Source: Artocarpus heterophyllus (lineage: Eukaryota > Streptophyta > Magnoliopsida > Rosales > Moraceae). From it: a DNA stretch of 64,000 nt. The first letter of the stretch is position 1; the number at the start of each line of letters is the position of its first letter. Both the position numbers and the translations under genes were made by a program. The stretch spans positions 253,487 to 317,486 of the forward strand of contig JAJQZP010000049.1 in NCBI GenBank assembly GCA_025403435.1, in the 5' to 3' direction. This document shows, piece after piece, positions 23,549-34,511 of this stretch. The notes under the pieces are model-generated. The model ran no database searches, was not told the origin of the DNA, and saw only the letters and a list, made by a program, of their open reading frames with translations.

Positions 23549-24117
23549 ATGAAGTTCACTTGCATGCTGGTGTTATTGTTTGTGATAATCACGAGCAGTG
23601 TTGGCCTTGAAAGTGCTTGTGGAAAGTCCTCTTCGGACAACGAGGCGATGAAGCTAGCACCTTGTGCTGGGGCTGCACAGGACGAGAGAGCCTCCGTGTC
23701 AGAGACTTGCTGTCTTCAAGTGAAGAAAATAGGCCAGAATCCAAGCTGTCTCTGCGCTGTTTTGCTTTCTGATAGCGCCCAGAGCTCTGGGATCAAGTCT
23801 GAGGTTGCCATTACTGTCCCAAGCGCTGCAACTTTGCAAATCGTCTGGCGGGATACAAGTGTGGACGTGAGTATATTACCTTGTTTTCATGTCATTTTCT
23901 TTTTCTCTTTTTGTTTCCTCTTGTGGTGCTTTTCTTATTGAGAAATTTTGTCAACATTTTTGCCATTGTATTTTTTTGAATCGTCAAAAATTTTATCTCA
24001 TTCAGAGGTGGGTCACTCAAAATTTTATCTCATGCAGCGTACACATTGCCGCGAAGACGAGGGGATATGATGTATAGCTCAGGCCACGGAGTGGGGCACA
24101 CAAAGGCCGTTAGCTAA
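23549..24117 (+). pseudogene. nsLTP-like (eight-cysteine motif) gene with a one-base frameshift
   Basis: Exon 1 (23549-23866) begins with a signal peptide (about residues 1-22), then a lipid-transfer / 2S-albumin fold with Cys at residues 24, 39, 54, 55, 67 and 69 (CC and CLC motifs). The family secretes small lipid-binding proteins to the cell wall. After Pro91 the frame lacks the last two cysteines, but they appear in the next frame at 23827 and 23860 with family-like sequence, so one base seems lost near 23820 (CCAAG where CCAAAG is expected). An intron (GTGAGT at 23867, CATGCAG to 24037) leads to exon 2 with YTLP, the usual family ending, but it runs on to TAA at 24115. TATA and AATAAA signals are present. 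It could be a pseudogene, a changed C-terminus or an assembly error. It resembles, from memory, the Arabidopsis At2g37870/At3g53980 group. Confidence 0.8.
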
Positions 24118-26099
24118 CACTAGTGTAAGCAGGGGCTATGAAAACTATTCGGCCAATAAAAGCTAGCAGCTTGTGCCAGCTTGTATGCTTATTTGATCAT
24201 AATAAGAATAAAAGTTATGCATATTCACTGAGGGAACTATTCATATAATTGCACAGTTCAAGTCTTTCTCGTTATCTACATCAGCAAATTTGTCTGATTC
24301 TCGTATAAATCAGTGAGAAAAAAAGATGATAATAATATGTAAACAATTTCTCCTATAGGAATGAAAGGTAACGGAAAAGGATACCTATGGGTAGGTATCT
24401 AAGTTTCAACCATTATATTTAAAAAAAAAGATTTAGATATATATCTAACGGCTTTAAACATTCACCGTCGGAGGAACAATGTACCTTATGTAGAACTTAC
24501 ATAGCAAGTATAGTTTTGTAGGTACTGTTTTTGAAAATATTCTTCATCGTGGGATGTAAATTCCCATGCTTTAAAGGAACTGTCAAAAGGAGGAAATTTT
24601 TTCAAAATCCAGTCTACCAGATGAGAAATAGAGGTGGAAACGGCTGACAGTTGTGCCATTGGAGACGGTCATTCATTGTGACCTCAGAATGAGACGTTTT
24701 TCCTTGGTACATTAAAATGAGATTTAGTATTGTAGAAAATGTGGTTGCAGAGTCTTTGTCGGCATCTAGAATCTTCCTTTAACGACCAGAAACTTAACCA
24801 CCATGAGAAAGCACTACCCGATCACCCATGAGATTAGGACGGCTGTTTTTTTTTTTTTAATTTTTTGGAAGAAGTGGGTCACACTGGATGGAGAATGATC
24901 TCGACTGAAACTCTTTAAAGCTTGGAATGAGCAGTGGAAAGGACAGTTTGGAGACAGAGAGTAAGATCACAGGATAATTTGTGGAAAGTGGGCCACACCC
25001 TTTTTGAAAGGCTATTTTAACAGTTTGTAGTGCGTGGCGAAGCACACAGAATCTGAAGTATTTTTGAGGTAGGGAGAAGAGACCAAATATACCTAGTGCA
25101 ATCAGTGTGTGAAGAAAAAGTATTTTTGACCATTTGCTTCGAGGAATATCTGATTGTCTGCTATCAGACATCAACATCCAATAGGTCCAGATTCCAGAAA
25201 AACTAGGGAATCGAAGTGGAAAAAGAAGATAATATAAAGAAAGAGGAAAAGAGTCAAATATAGGATCATAAAACATTCTATATACTGACATGAAAGAGGC
25301 CAGATTTATCCACAAAGAGATGATCTAATCAAATCCACAATTCAGTTTTGAGAAGGGTTTTTTTTTTTTAATAAAATTAAAAATCACAATGCAAACATAT
25401 CGCGCAACACCGCCTAAAATATGAATTCCAAATAGGAAATTCAGCCACATATTAAAAGATAACTACTATGATTTTATTATATATTTTTTTTCCTCTTTTG
25501 GAATGCAAAGTTTCAACCATAGAACGCATGATAGATTAGGTCAATAAACCATACAAGCTTTACAGGAAAATACCAAGCTCAACACTCCTTTACAGCATAA
25601 ATTAAAAACAGATGCACATAACTATTGATTCATATAAGGTTCTGGTCCTGGTCGTTTGGCTGGGCGTAAAGAACCAGCTCCGACAATTATCTGACGGCTA
25701 TCAACTATCTTTACATAAACTGCTGCTATGCTATTTTCCTATTTTATTTTTACCTGCATAAGCATATAAGTAGAGGAAGAAGTTTTATCATGTGATAGTA
25801 AACTCAGTTAAGACTAATATACTCTATGCATATTGCCTAAGCATCTTTCCCATTCTAATGCAATTAAAAACAAACAAAACTCCCTGACATCTAGCTTCAC
25901 ATTACACATTTAATGAAAATTTACTAAGAAAAATGACCATTGATCACATAAAGATGGAATAAACTGTTGTTGAAGCAGCCATTTGAGATAAATTTATTAG
26001 GACACAAAATAACCCTTCTGATTTTACCGATTCCAGTAATAAACGTTTCAGTAAATAGTAAAATACCTTGCTGAGTGTATGGTTTGGACAAGGCGACTC
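24118..26099. other. Spacer between two host genes
   Basis: Contains the 3' UTR of the lipid-transfer-like gene (AATAAA at 24207-24212) and, near 26099, the 3' UTR of the minus-strand gene (TTTATT at 25993-25998 reads AATAAA on the minus strand). A 152-codon minus-strand open frame at 24857-25315 is not recognisable as a protein. No RNA gene or transposon is seen. Confidence 0.6.
24207..24212 (+). terminator. Poly(A) signal of the lipid-transfer-like gene
   Basis: AATAAA, 90 bases after the likely stop codon. Confidence 0.45.
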
Positions 26100-28652
26100 C
26101 TAATAATAAAGAGACCCTGCGGATAAAAAATATACATAAAAAAAAAGAGCGGAAGAGAGAGAAACATAAATGTGAGTGCATTGAAAGATTTACTTTATGC
26201 CTGTTCAAGCAGCCGTATCAGAATAAAAGTAGAATACCTTGCCACCAGTTTCCTCTTGAAGCACTTTCTGAATCATCTTCAGCCCCATCTTTCTTGAACT
26301 GCAGAAAACATATCATCATTGGATTTGTGTCGTACAATCAAACAGAATGCGGTTTAATAGTTTCTAATGTTGATTAGAGATATGTTTTTCTCCTACAGAA
26401 CATGCTCCTCATCCTTCTTCTGAAAGAGAGTAATTTGGTCTGATTCCTTGTTTTTTCCTAAGCAAGATGAATGTTACACACTCCGATACCATTGGATATC
26501 AAACTCTGTATTCTTTAGCTGTATAAAAATTCCTATCATGGACATAAAACAGCCAATATATACCTATTTGCACCTTAGTCCAAGTACTCACACACATTTA
26601 AAATTATCCAACAAATGAATCCTCAAACTGACGGCTAGTTCTTAATTGACATCTTCTTTATGAGTAAATCGTTAACAATGACATAAAGGAACAAGAACAA
26701 GAACAATGAAAGAAATGCTCACTGTAGAGTTTTCTGCGCCCTGGGGATGACAGTAGATGTCTTGACCACCATAATAGATAGATGAACTGAGGTGACACGG
26801 TTGTTGTACTCTTTGCTCATAGTAAATGGAACTGGTATCCCCATTTTGTTGGCTCTGGCTCTCACCTTCCTTGCGGAAAACATTATCTGCAAAGGCAGCA
26901 GAGAATAGAACAAGGAGACAATTTTTAACATAAATTTGATCATGCAATATACCTGTTTTACAATATCTCTCTCTGTGTTTTGAAAAATAAGACTAATCCA
27001 CAATTGAGTAAGATTTAAAGATGTGAGCAAAGGATAAATCCTTCAGCTATGCAGGTTTTTTTTTTTTTTCCTTAATGAATAAGGAGGGAAAAGGTGGGAT
27101 TCCTTTGATTCGATGCCACAAGACTTCACTAAGCTAGCGTATATTTAGAAGTAAAATTACACTCTTACCCTTTGGCATGTTTGTCTTTAAGTGTTTTCCA
27201 AGTAATTTGGCCATTTGACCTAATCAGAAGAACTTAAAAATCAAGCACAAGATACTGAAAGCTATCCTAACGGACAACGGATTCCGTTCGTAAATATTTA
27301 ACTACTTTCCAAGAAAGCATCATACCTTGACCTTTTAGACCTTGAATTTCAACAAAAACCGACAGATTTCAGTGAACGTTTTTTTTTACCAATTTTACAA
27401 ATTTGATAATTATTGCAAAATGCAGATAAATTGTAAATAAAAACTAAAAAGTTGCAACGTTCCCTAAATACAGAGTATAATCCAAGAAAATTCCAATCAG
27501 AATGAGTAATGTAGATGCTAAACAACACCATGAAGATCTAAAGAACAAAGAAAAGCAGCTCAGTTCTGTGAAAGAAGCATGTATTTGAACGCAAACTTTT
27601 ATAAAACAGTGTTAAACCTGCAGTTCCAGATTTGGTGTTGCATGATTCATTCACAAAGTTTTGGTTTTTCACATTCGATCCAGAGTGCAGAGACTCCCTC
27701 CCTAGCACCTGCATCCACCATCAAGATCAAATCCCATGGCATGTTAAACAAGAAAATAAAGGGAATATAAAAATCCAAGAACAAATTCTAAAAAAAGTTT
27801 AGGGGGAAAACCGAAAATGAAAAGAATATTCTTAAAAAAAAAAAAAACCAATTTTATTTAAGGAATGGAGGAAAAAAAATGAAACAAAACTAAAAGACCC
27901 AACTCCAACAGACACATAGCTCTCCCTAATCTAATCATCTCAGCCTCATTAGAACTCTTGCATCACCCAAAATCACGAAATTTTCATCCAATACATAAAG
28001 AGGAATCTGAGCCAAAATAAAAAAATTAAAAAAAAAAATCTGTGCTACAACGGGGAAAAAAATAGAATATTAATTTCTGAGACATCAGGTTTTTATCAGA
28101 ATCCACGAATTTGCATGCAATTATGTAAGATTCACATGCAAATATATAAAAATTTGAATGTGATATAATCTGAAAGTCAGAAATGTAATCAACGACTATG
28201 CAATTACATGTTCAGAACAAAAAGAAAACCTCGAATATATATATATATATATATATATATGTCAGGACGTAAATTTGACTATTCCGATTAGCGAAACACG
28301 GCGAATACAAGGAAAACTCAAAGCAGAGCCGCAAAATGCGGGGAACAAGAAAATATCAAACAAGAGCAAGAAAATAAACAATCAATGAATACAACTTAAC
28401 AATACTTTGATGCGACCAAAAATCAAACGTATCAAAATAAAGCTCAATAGGTAATTCACTGCAACAAATAATGGATATGCACACACATATATAAATATAT
28501 GTATAGGTATTTTACATATGTACCTTCGAGTTCGATGATTGAGCAAAGATTGAACCGAAAATCCCAGACGAAGACGATGATTCCTTCGAACCAAACAGCT
28601 CAGTCGTGAAGGACGAAGAAGAAGACGAACCGACCTGCTTCTTCCCGTCCAT
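26100..28652 (-). CDS. Serine-rich plant protein of the At5g02020 (salt-induced serine-rich) type, 153 aa, five exons
   Basis: Exons in order: 28652-28524, 27708-27618, 26886-26723, 26298-26238, 26116-26100. All four introns start GT and end AG, and phases agree, giving 462 nt with no stop until TAG at 26100-26102. The protein starts MDGKKQVG, has a serine run and FTTELFGSKE, then GIFGSIF, VLGRES, a Q/S-rich stretch, SSIYYEQRVQQPCHLSSS, YYGGQD, FKKDG and the end RGNWWQGSLYY. No signal peptide or membrane segment is seen. The layout matches a plant-specific family of unknown biochemical role, recalled as the Arabidopsis At5g02020/At5g59080 group. Exon boundaries fall at conserved blocks, so the model is likely right even though it rests on reading by eye. 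The gene looks intact and is the best candidate for a working host gene in the window. Confidence 0.88.
28234..28260. repeat. (AT)n microsatellite in intron 1
   Basis: About 13 AT units within the first intron of the serine-rich gene. Confidence 0.9.
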
Positions 28653-28770
28653 TATCTCTCTCTCTCCTAATAGCTAATCAAATTTCGAAGACTCTCTGTC
28701 ACTCTCTTTCTCTCTCTAACTCAGCTCTTGAGGAACAAGAGCGAGATATACATATATGTATATATAGACA
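28653..28770 (-). promoter_or_regulatory. CT-rich leader and TATA-like element of the serine-rich gene
   Basis: On the minus strand, CTATATATAC (28757-28768) lies about 100 bases before the ATG, followed by runs of CT (28655-28715). This is a typical plant core promoter with a CT-rich 5' UTR. Confidence 0.5.
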
Positions 28771-30254
28771 CACGATACGAGGAGTCGAGGAAGGGGTGCC
28801 GCCAAACTCAAAAACCACGGTCACGGAAAAAGAAACGGCGATAAGATTTGCTTTTACTGAGAAACAAACAGAAAGCACGGAAAAGTAAAATACACGCACC
28901 AAGCAGAATGAGAAAAAAAGGAAGGAAAAAAAAATGAAATAAAACAAGAGGAGAGAGAAAACAAACACAGAGAGAGAAGAGAGAGACGGACACGTGAATG
29001 ATAGCGCACCAAAACGAAACTCTCAGACCCCTTAAAAAGTCCAAAAAAAAATTCAGAATATATTTTTCTTTCTATTATGTGATTTTTTTCCCTTTTTTGA
29101 CAATTTTTAAGTGCTTAATTTATGATTAAAAACAGTTTTAAGTTGAAGGTTGTAAAGTTTTAGCTTAGAAAATCATATATTGTATTCTTAAAAAGTTAAT
29201 TTTTATGGTATTTTAAAAAATATAGTTAAAATTATAGTGATTTAAAATATTATAATATTAAAAATTTTATATTATAATAATTTTTTGTATTTTTTAACAT
29301 GTAAAAGTTTTATTTTATTTTCATAACTATAATTCTAATCAGATTACCGAATACCCTTTAAATGGTTAAAAAACAAGACCTGGTGATATAAGTAGACTTA
29401 AAATGTCTGCCCTCTCTAACAACTGCATTTTTTTATTCTTGAGAATAAAAGGAAAAAATAAAAAAGAAAAAACGTTTTCTGTTTCAAAGTCTGTCAAGCT
29501 GTCGAAGAGTTAAGAGAGGAACACCACGTGGCAGAGACAGTCTTAGAAGTGGGTCCCTTCGAAGTGTTAGCCAACCTCTTAATGCCACGAGCAGATATCA
29601 AGTGGATAATTAACAACCCCACCAGGGGCCCTTTTGCCTCTTACTTAAATCCCACGGTTACACCTTGACTCTTTGACCTCGACGTGTCATATGAATTTCA
29701 GCAATGCATCAGCAGTCCTGTAACGTAAAGATGAGAATCAAAAGACGTTATTGTCGAGGTTCCTTAAGTGACGTTATTCACAATGCCAGACAATTAATTT
29801 TATAATTAATTAATTAATTAATTAATTCCTATTTGTGCTTCCATTGTATTGTCGGTATAAAAAATGCATATCTTGATGATTGTATTGATGACGCTTGTAT
29901 TGGTTCATTGGGATGAATTTTAAGTACTAATGTTATTCGATTTGTTGCACTAAGTGTTATTTAGCTCGTACTAAATTCAACTGATTGAATTATTAAAAGT
30001 TCTCATCCCTATCCTTTCTAACAAAAAAAAGTTCTAATCCCTCACTAAGTTAACGAATTAATATTGTTATTCAATCGTTTTAATGAATTGACTGTTGTTT
30101 ATGCGCACATCAGATTTATCACATCGAATGATTTAAAAGTTTGAATCCCGCATAAGTTGGAACAACTAACATTATTAAATTGTTAACCAATTTAGAAATA
30201 ACTAATATTATTCAATTATTAGATTAAAGTGTTATTAAGTTTATATCAAATTTA
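28771..30254. other. Upstream/intergenic region of the serine-rich gene
   Basis: Holds GA-rich DNA to about 29000, then AT-rich DNA, an ACGTGGC (G-box-like) site near 29525, an ATTA microsatellite at about 29805-29827, and from about 29990 a decayed repeat also seen after the solo LTR (43000-43560). No gene seen. Confidence 0.5.
30250..30254. other. Target-site duplication ATTTA (left) of solo LTR B3
   Basis: Repeated exactly at 42981-42985. Confidence 0.88.
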
Positions 30255-31420
30255 TGTCACGCCCTAAAATACTGGAGGTGACGTGACGGATTATTTAAAT
30301 TAATTAAAAGAGAAATTTAATTAAAATCAAGAATTTTAAAGGTTAAGTCAAATATATAAAAATGTGGAAGTTTTAAAACTACATTTTATAAAAGAATTCA
30401 TGAACATTAAGCAGTGAAGTCATTAAGCGAATAATAAAATAATAAAGAACCGCGAGTAAGGGTCCCACTGACCCACAACTTGTGCGCACACACAATACTA
30501 ACAATATAATAATACAACCACAGTCCAAGTACAAATAGAGTTAAAAAATTACATGCCTTGATCAATTACTACAAATAATATACTAGTCCTTTTATTGCTT
30601 CTGAGTTCTGTCCGTAGAGTCCTCTTTGAACCTAAGTAGGAATCCACCTAGAGGGGGAAATTTAAAAAAAAAAAAACAAAGAAAATGTGAGCGAAAGGCT
30701 CAGTAGGACTATATTTTAATAAATCATTTAATTTAAAGAAAAGTCTCACTATTCAGAGAATTATTTAAAAGAAACCTTGAATAAATAAATTTAATAAAAC
30801 CGTTCTTACCTAAAACAGTTTATTCGGTCAACCAGAAATACATTATTTTCTTTTCCTAGGTAAACCACATGAATATCACTACCGTAGTGGCCCAGTTGGG
30901 TTTCGAGACTTGCCACCAAGGTCGATCGCTACACGACCCGATCTCTAATATGGCATCATGCCCTTATATTCATTTCTAACATTATTCAAAACCCATTTAC
31001 CAGATGTTTTCATTAATATTCATTATGAAGTTCATCTCAGTTCATGGTTTACAAAAAATACAACCGATAAATTTCATTTTCAATCAACCGTTGAAAACAT
31101 TTTTATAGAAACCCTTTTCCAAAGCCAAATCATTTTGAAACTGGGTTACCAAAGAAAGGGTAGAAGTCCTACCTCGATGCTCGTACCGGTGCCCCACACC
31201 GTAATCCCGGTCCGCTATACGTTAGCTTCATGAAACCACGAACGATCCTAGATACACACTAAGTCGATCAATATCTAGTTTGAGACATTCTATGTTACTA
31301 AATCATTTCATGATGTCCTAGTGTGCCATTTGTATCTTTAAAATCATTTTACAAGGTTGAAATTTCAATCGGGATTCAAAACAGTGAAAACGGGTGAAAA
31401 GTCACAAAATTTTTCCATGC

Positions 31421-31560
31421 CCTGCCGGACACCCTGCTTCGGCCGAACTGTGCAGTTCGGCCTGCCAAAAATCAAGTCTGATAGGCCGAACATTTTCCAA
31501 GCTCAGCCTGCCGGACAGATGAATCCGGCCTGCCAAACACATAATTCGGCCTGTTGAACT
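31421..31560 (-). repeat. Palindromic-motif cluster in solo LTR B3
   Basis: Decayed copies. Relative to the solo LTR at 9234-11652 it lacks a few bases at motif positions, for example GGCC near 31443. Confidence 0.75.
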
Positions 31561-31615
31561 AGAAAAACCCAGAATTGTCAGCCACGAGTTTTGGGTTTCC
31601 CAAAACTCAAATCTT

Positions 31616-31620
31616 GATTT
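31616..31620. other. Target-site duplication GATTT (left) of A2
   Basis: Repeated exactly at 42176-42180. Confidence 0.9.
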
Positions 31621-31973
31621 TGAAACGCCCCTTAATTCGGACGTCACAGATGTCGTTACATACTTATATTCGTACATGCATAAACTTTAAACTTATAAAT
31701 AATATCAAACTTTATCGTTACTATTGATTTTAAAAGTACTTAAACTTACATTACCAGGATCCATTCATACGTGTTTTTTTTTTTAACTTAACGTTGTTTT
31801 GAAAATCGTAGTTTATTTTATTCCATAACATAATTTATTCATTTATACTTTAAATTAATCATGAACTTATATTAATAAAATAGATATACCAAGTTGTAAA
31901 ATCAGGACTTATAAAAATATCACAACATATCACTTTAAACATCAAATCGATTAAAACTTACTTACTCCCACAG

Positions 31974-32151
31974 TTCGGCATGCCGGACTTGGGACTTCGA
32001 CTGGCCGGTGTTCCCTCTATCGGCAGGCCAGCAGAGGCTTCGCAATACGGATTGAAAATTTATCCATGTTCGGCAGGCCAGAAAATTCAATCTACAGGCC
32101 GAACTTCTGGTCTTCGGCAGGCTGGCCACAGAGTTCGGCAAGCCGTCCGAG
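31974..32151 (-). repeat. Palindromic-motif cluster, A2 3' LTR, downstream
   Basis: Corresponds to 8043-8240 of A1. It lacks 18 bases present at this place in the other A2 LTR (39711-39906), lost between two motif halves. Confidence 0.8.
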
Positions 32152-34098
32152 ACCAAATTCTTTTAGAAAACTTTAACTTAAAACATACAAACTTTACGTA
32201 AAATATAGCGGAAGTTCATAATTCATTGAAAAATGATAAAATAACTTATAAAACCATAATATAAGTATTCTTAAAACTTAACATAAAATATATGTTCGAA
32301 TTATATAACTTAATTAAATCATGAAAAATCATTCTTCTTGGCGTGCTTCCGGTTACAATTCATCGTTCATGTTGCTCACACGCCTTCCCATGTCCTCCAC
32401 CTAGTCCATGATTCTCTTACCCTTATCTGCAACATGACATATAAAACATGATTAAGCTAATGCTTAGTAAGTACATATATTCTCACAATTTAAAACATTT
32501 CATAAACGTCATCATCATCATCATTGTCATCATATCATAAAAGTGCCTTAAGCACAATTTCATAGAGCATATCTTTCATAATGTTGACCATTTTAAAAAC
32601 TTAATCCATTTATATCTTAAGGGCCCAAGTGTTGCACCATAACATCATCATAGGCGCGCCGTCATGAGAGAAGAAGGGTAGCTAATCCCAAACCAAACAT
32701 GACATCATAACATAACATTTCATAACATTGGGTGTGCAACACTTATTAGGTGATATATATATACATATTTTTCATACTTTGAAACATGTCATCATCATAC
32801 ATGCATATCTTTAAAATCATGAAAAATCATCATAAAATCATCATGAATATCCTTGTAAACATATCATCAAACCTTGAAAAAGGTGTCATGTTGCAGGTGA
32901 GAATATACTTACCTTATCGTTAGCTTACTTAACCTTAATGTGATTTGGTGACAGTGCCGCGGTCTCGTAGTGCTCGTTCCTTGAGTGTTCATGCCATTTT
33001 CCATTTTAAAGATGCAATACATTAATATGTATCATAAAACATCCATGCATATACATTCATTCATATACATTCATCTCATAATATACTCATGTATACATTC
33101 ATCACATTTCAGACATATCCCATAATCATCATATTATCATGCATAAAATCATTTTATTATCATAAAATCATGTAAATACATAAAACGTTTAATTAAACGA
33201 AAATCCCAAAAACAACATTATCAAAACATTTCATAATCATAAAATACATCCATCTTACATACTCATACATATGCATATTTTAACAACTTTTCATGAAAAC
33301 ATCATATTTACCCCTTGAATGAACATTACATTTTATACATCGAAATTAAACAGTAATATTACTGTGAAGGGTAGAAGACAAAAATATCCATTTTTCATAA
33401 AACTACCGAAAAGACGTGAATCGTGAAGAAACATCACACATAACATTCATGAGCATCATAATAAAAACACAAAACAAAATACAATACCTAGAGAGGACAT
33501 TGTAGACGAATTTGAGGAGGAGAATATCTTTAAAAAAAAAAACACAATGAAAACTAAGTTCTTACCTTGAAATTTCTTCCCAAAACTCTTGATTTCACCA
33601 ACAAACTTAATAATTTTCTTTCAAATTTTATTCAGAAAATTTTCGTGAGAGAGAGAAAAGGAACTCGTGGAGAAGAGAAGAGAAAGATAGGGAAATCAGA
33701 AAATGTCTCAGAGTTTTTGAGAGAGAGAATGCGTGATAAGGAGAGAAAATATTAAAAGAAGAAACAGTAAAATTTTTAACGTAATAAACACCATTGATGG
33801 GAATTCAATTCCCTTCATTAAGTCAGAAATTTTTTGACTGTTAAGGGCTGTTGGCGTGGAAGGAAAGAAGAGAAAGAAAAGGAAACCACAACACATCATC
33901 AATCTTACCATGTTTTGCCCGTTTAAAATTAGAAACCATTTAATTTGACACAAATCAATGCAAGTCAAACCCTTTAATTTCCTTAACTGATAAAAACATT
34001 CCATTATTACACCAATTAATCACATTAATTCATCCAATTATCGTAATTAACTCAGCCATAACTCTGGAGAGATTTCTGCTGAGTGCTCGTCAGCCATG

Positions 34099-34227
34099 TT
34101 TGGCCTATTGGTTTTCCCCTTCGGCCTATCGGTTCCAGCAAGTTCGGCCTACCGGTGGGGTTCTTCGGCCTGCCGTTCTCGGGCAATCATTTCGGCCTGT
34201 CGATCTTAAAAGTTTGGCCTGCCAATC
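34099..34227 (-). repeat. Palindromic-motif cluster, A2 3' LTR, upstream
   Basis: Corresponds to 5771-5923 of A1. It includes the 44 bases (34099-34142) absent from the other A2 LTR. Confidence 0.8.
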
Positions 34228-34476
34228 TGTCATTAAATGCCATAACATAAAATATCCATACATCATTGCATCATAAATAATCATATATTTAAAATTTCAC
34301 ATGAACACTAGAGCACAACGGTTTCATGCTGTCATCACCTGTCACAAAACTTGACATAAAAAGTTAGTAACATGCACATCACGTATTATATCATATAACG
34401 TTATTTATTATTAACATTCCTTATCAACGTTACTAACTTAACGTGGTTTGTTACATAAAATAGGCGGGTGTTACAA

Positions 34477-34489
34477 TTCTCCCCACCTT
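34477..34489 (-). other. Polypurine tract of A2
   Basis: The plus strand TTCTCCCCACCTT reads AAGGTGGGGAGAA on the minus strand, as in A1. Confidence 0.85.
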
Positions 34490-34511
34490 ATAAAAGTTTC
34501 ATCCTCGAAAC

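Larger units (their letters stand above)
31621..34475 (-). repeat. 3' LTR of A2
   Basis: Runs on the minus strand from TGTAACACCCGCC (ending at 34475) to GGGGCGTTTCA (31621). Motif clusters lie at 31974-32151 and 34099-34227. Confidence 0.92.

Noticed and set aside
24857..25315. 152-codon minus-strand frame between the two host genes
   Set aside because: Hydrophobic, with no recognisable domain, promoter or splice support; a chance frame is likely.
25636..25733. Minus-strand open stretch of about 32 codons ending with YMNQ
   Set aside because: Looks protein-like but is short, downstream of the serine-rich gene's stop and probably part of its 3' UTR.
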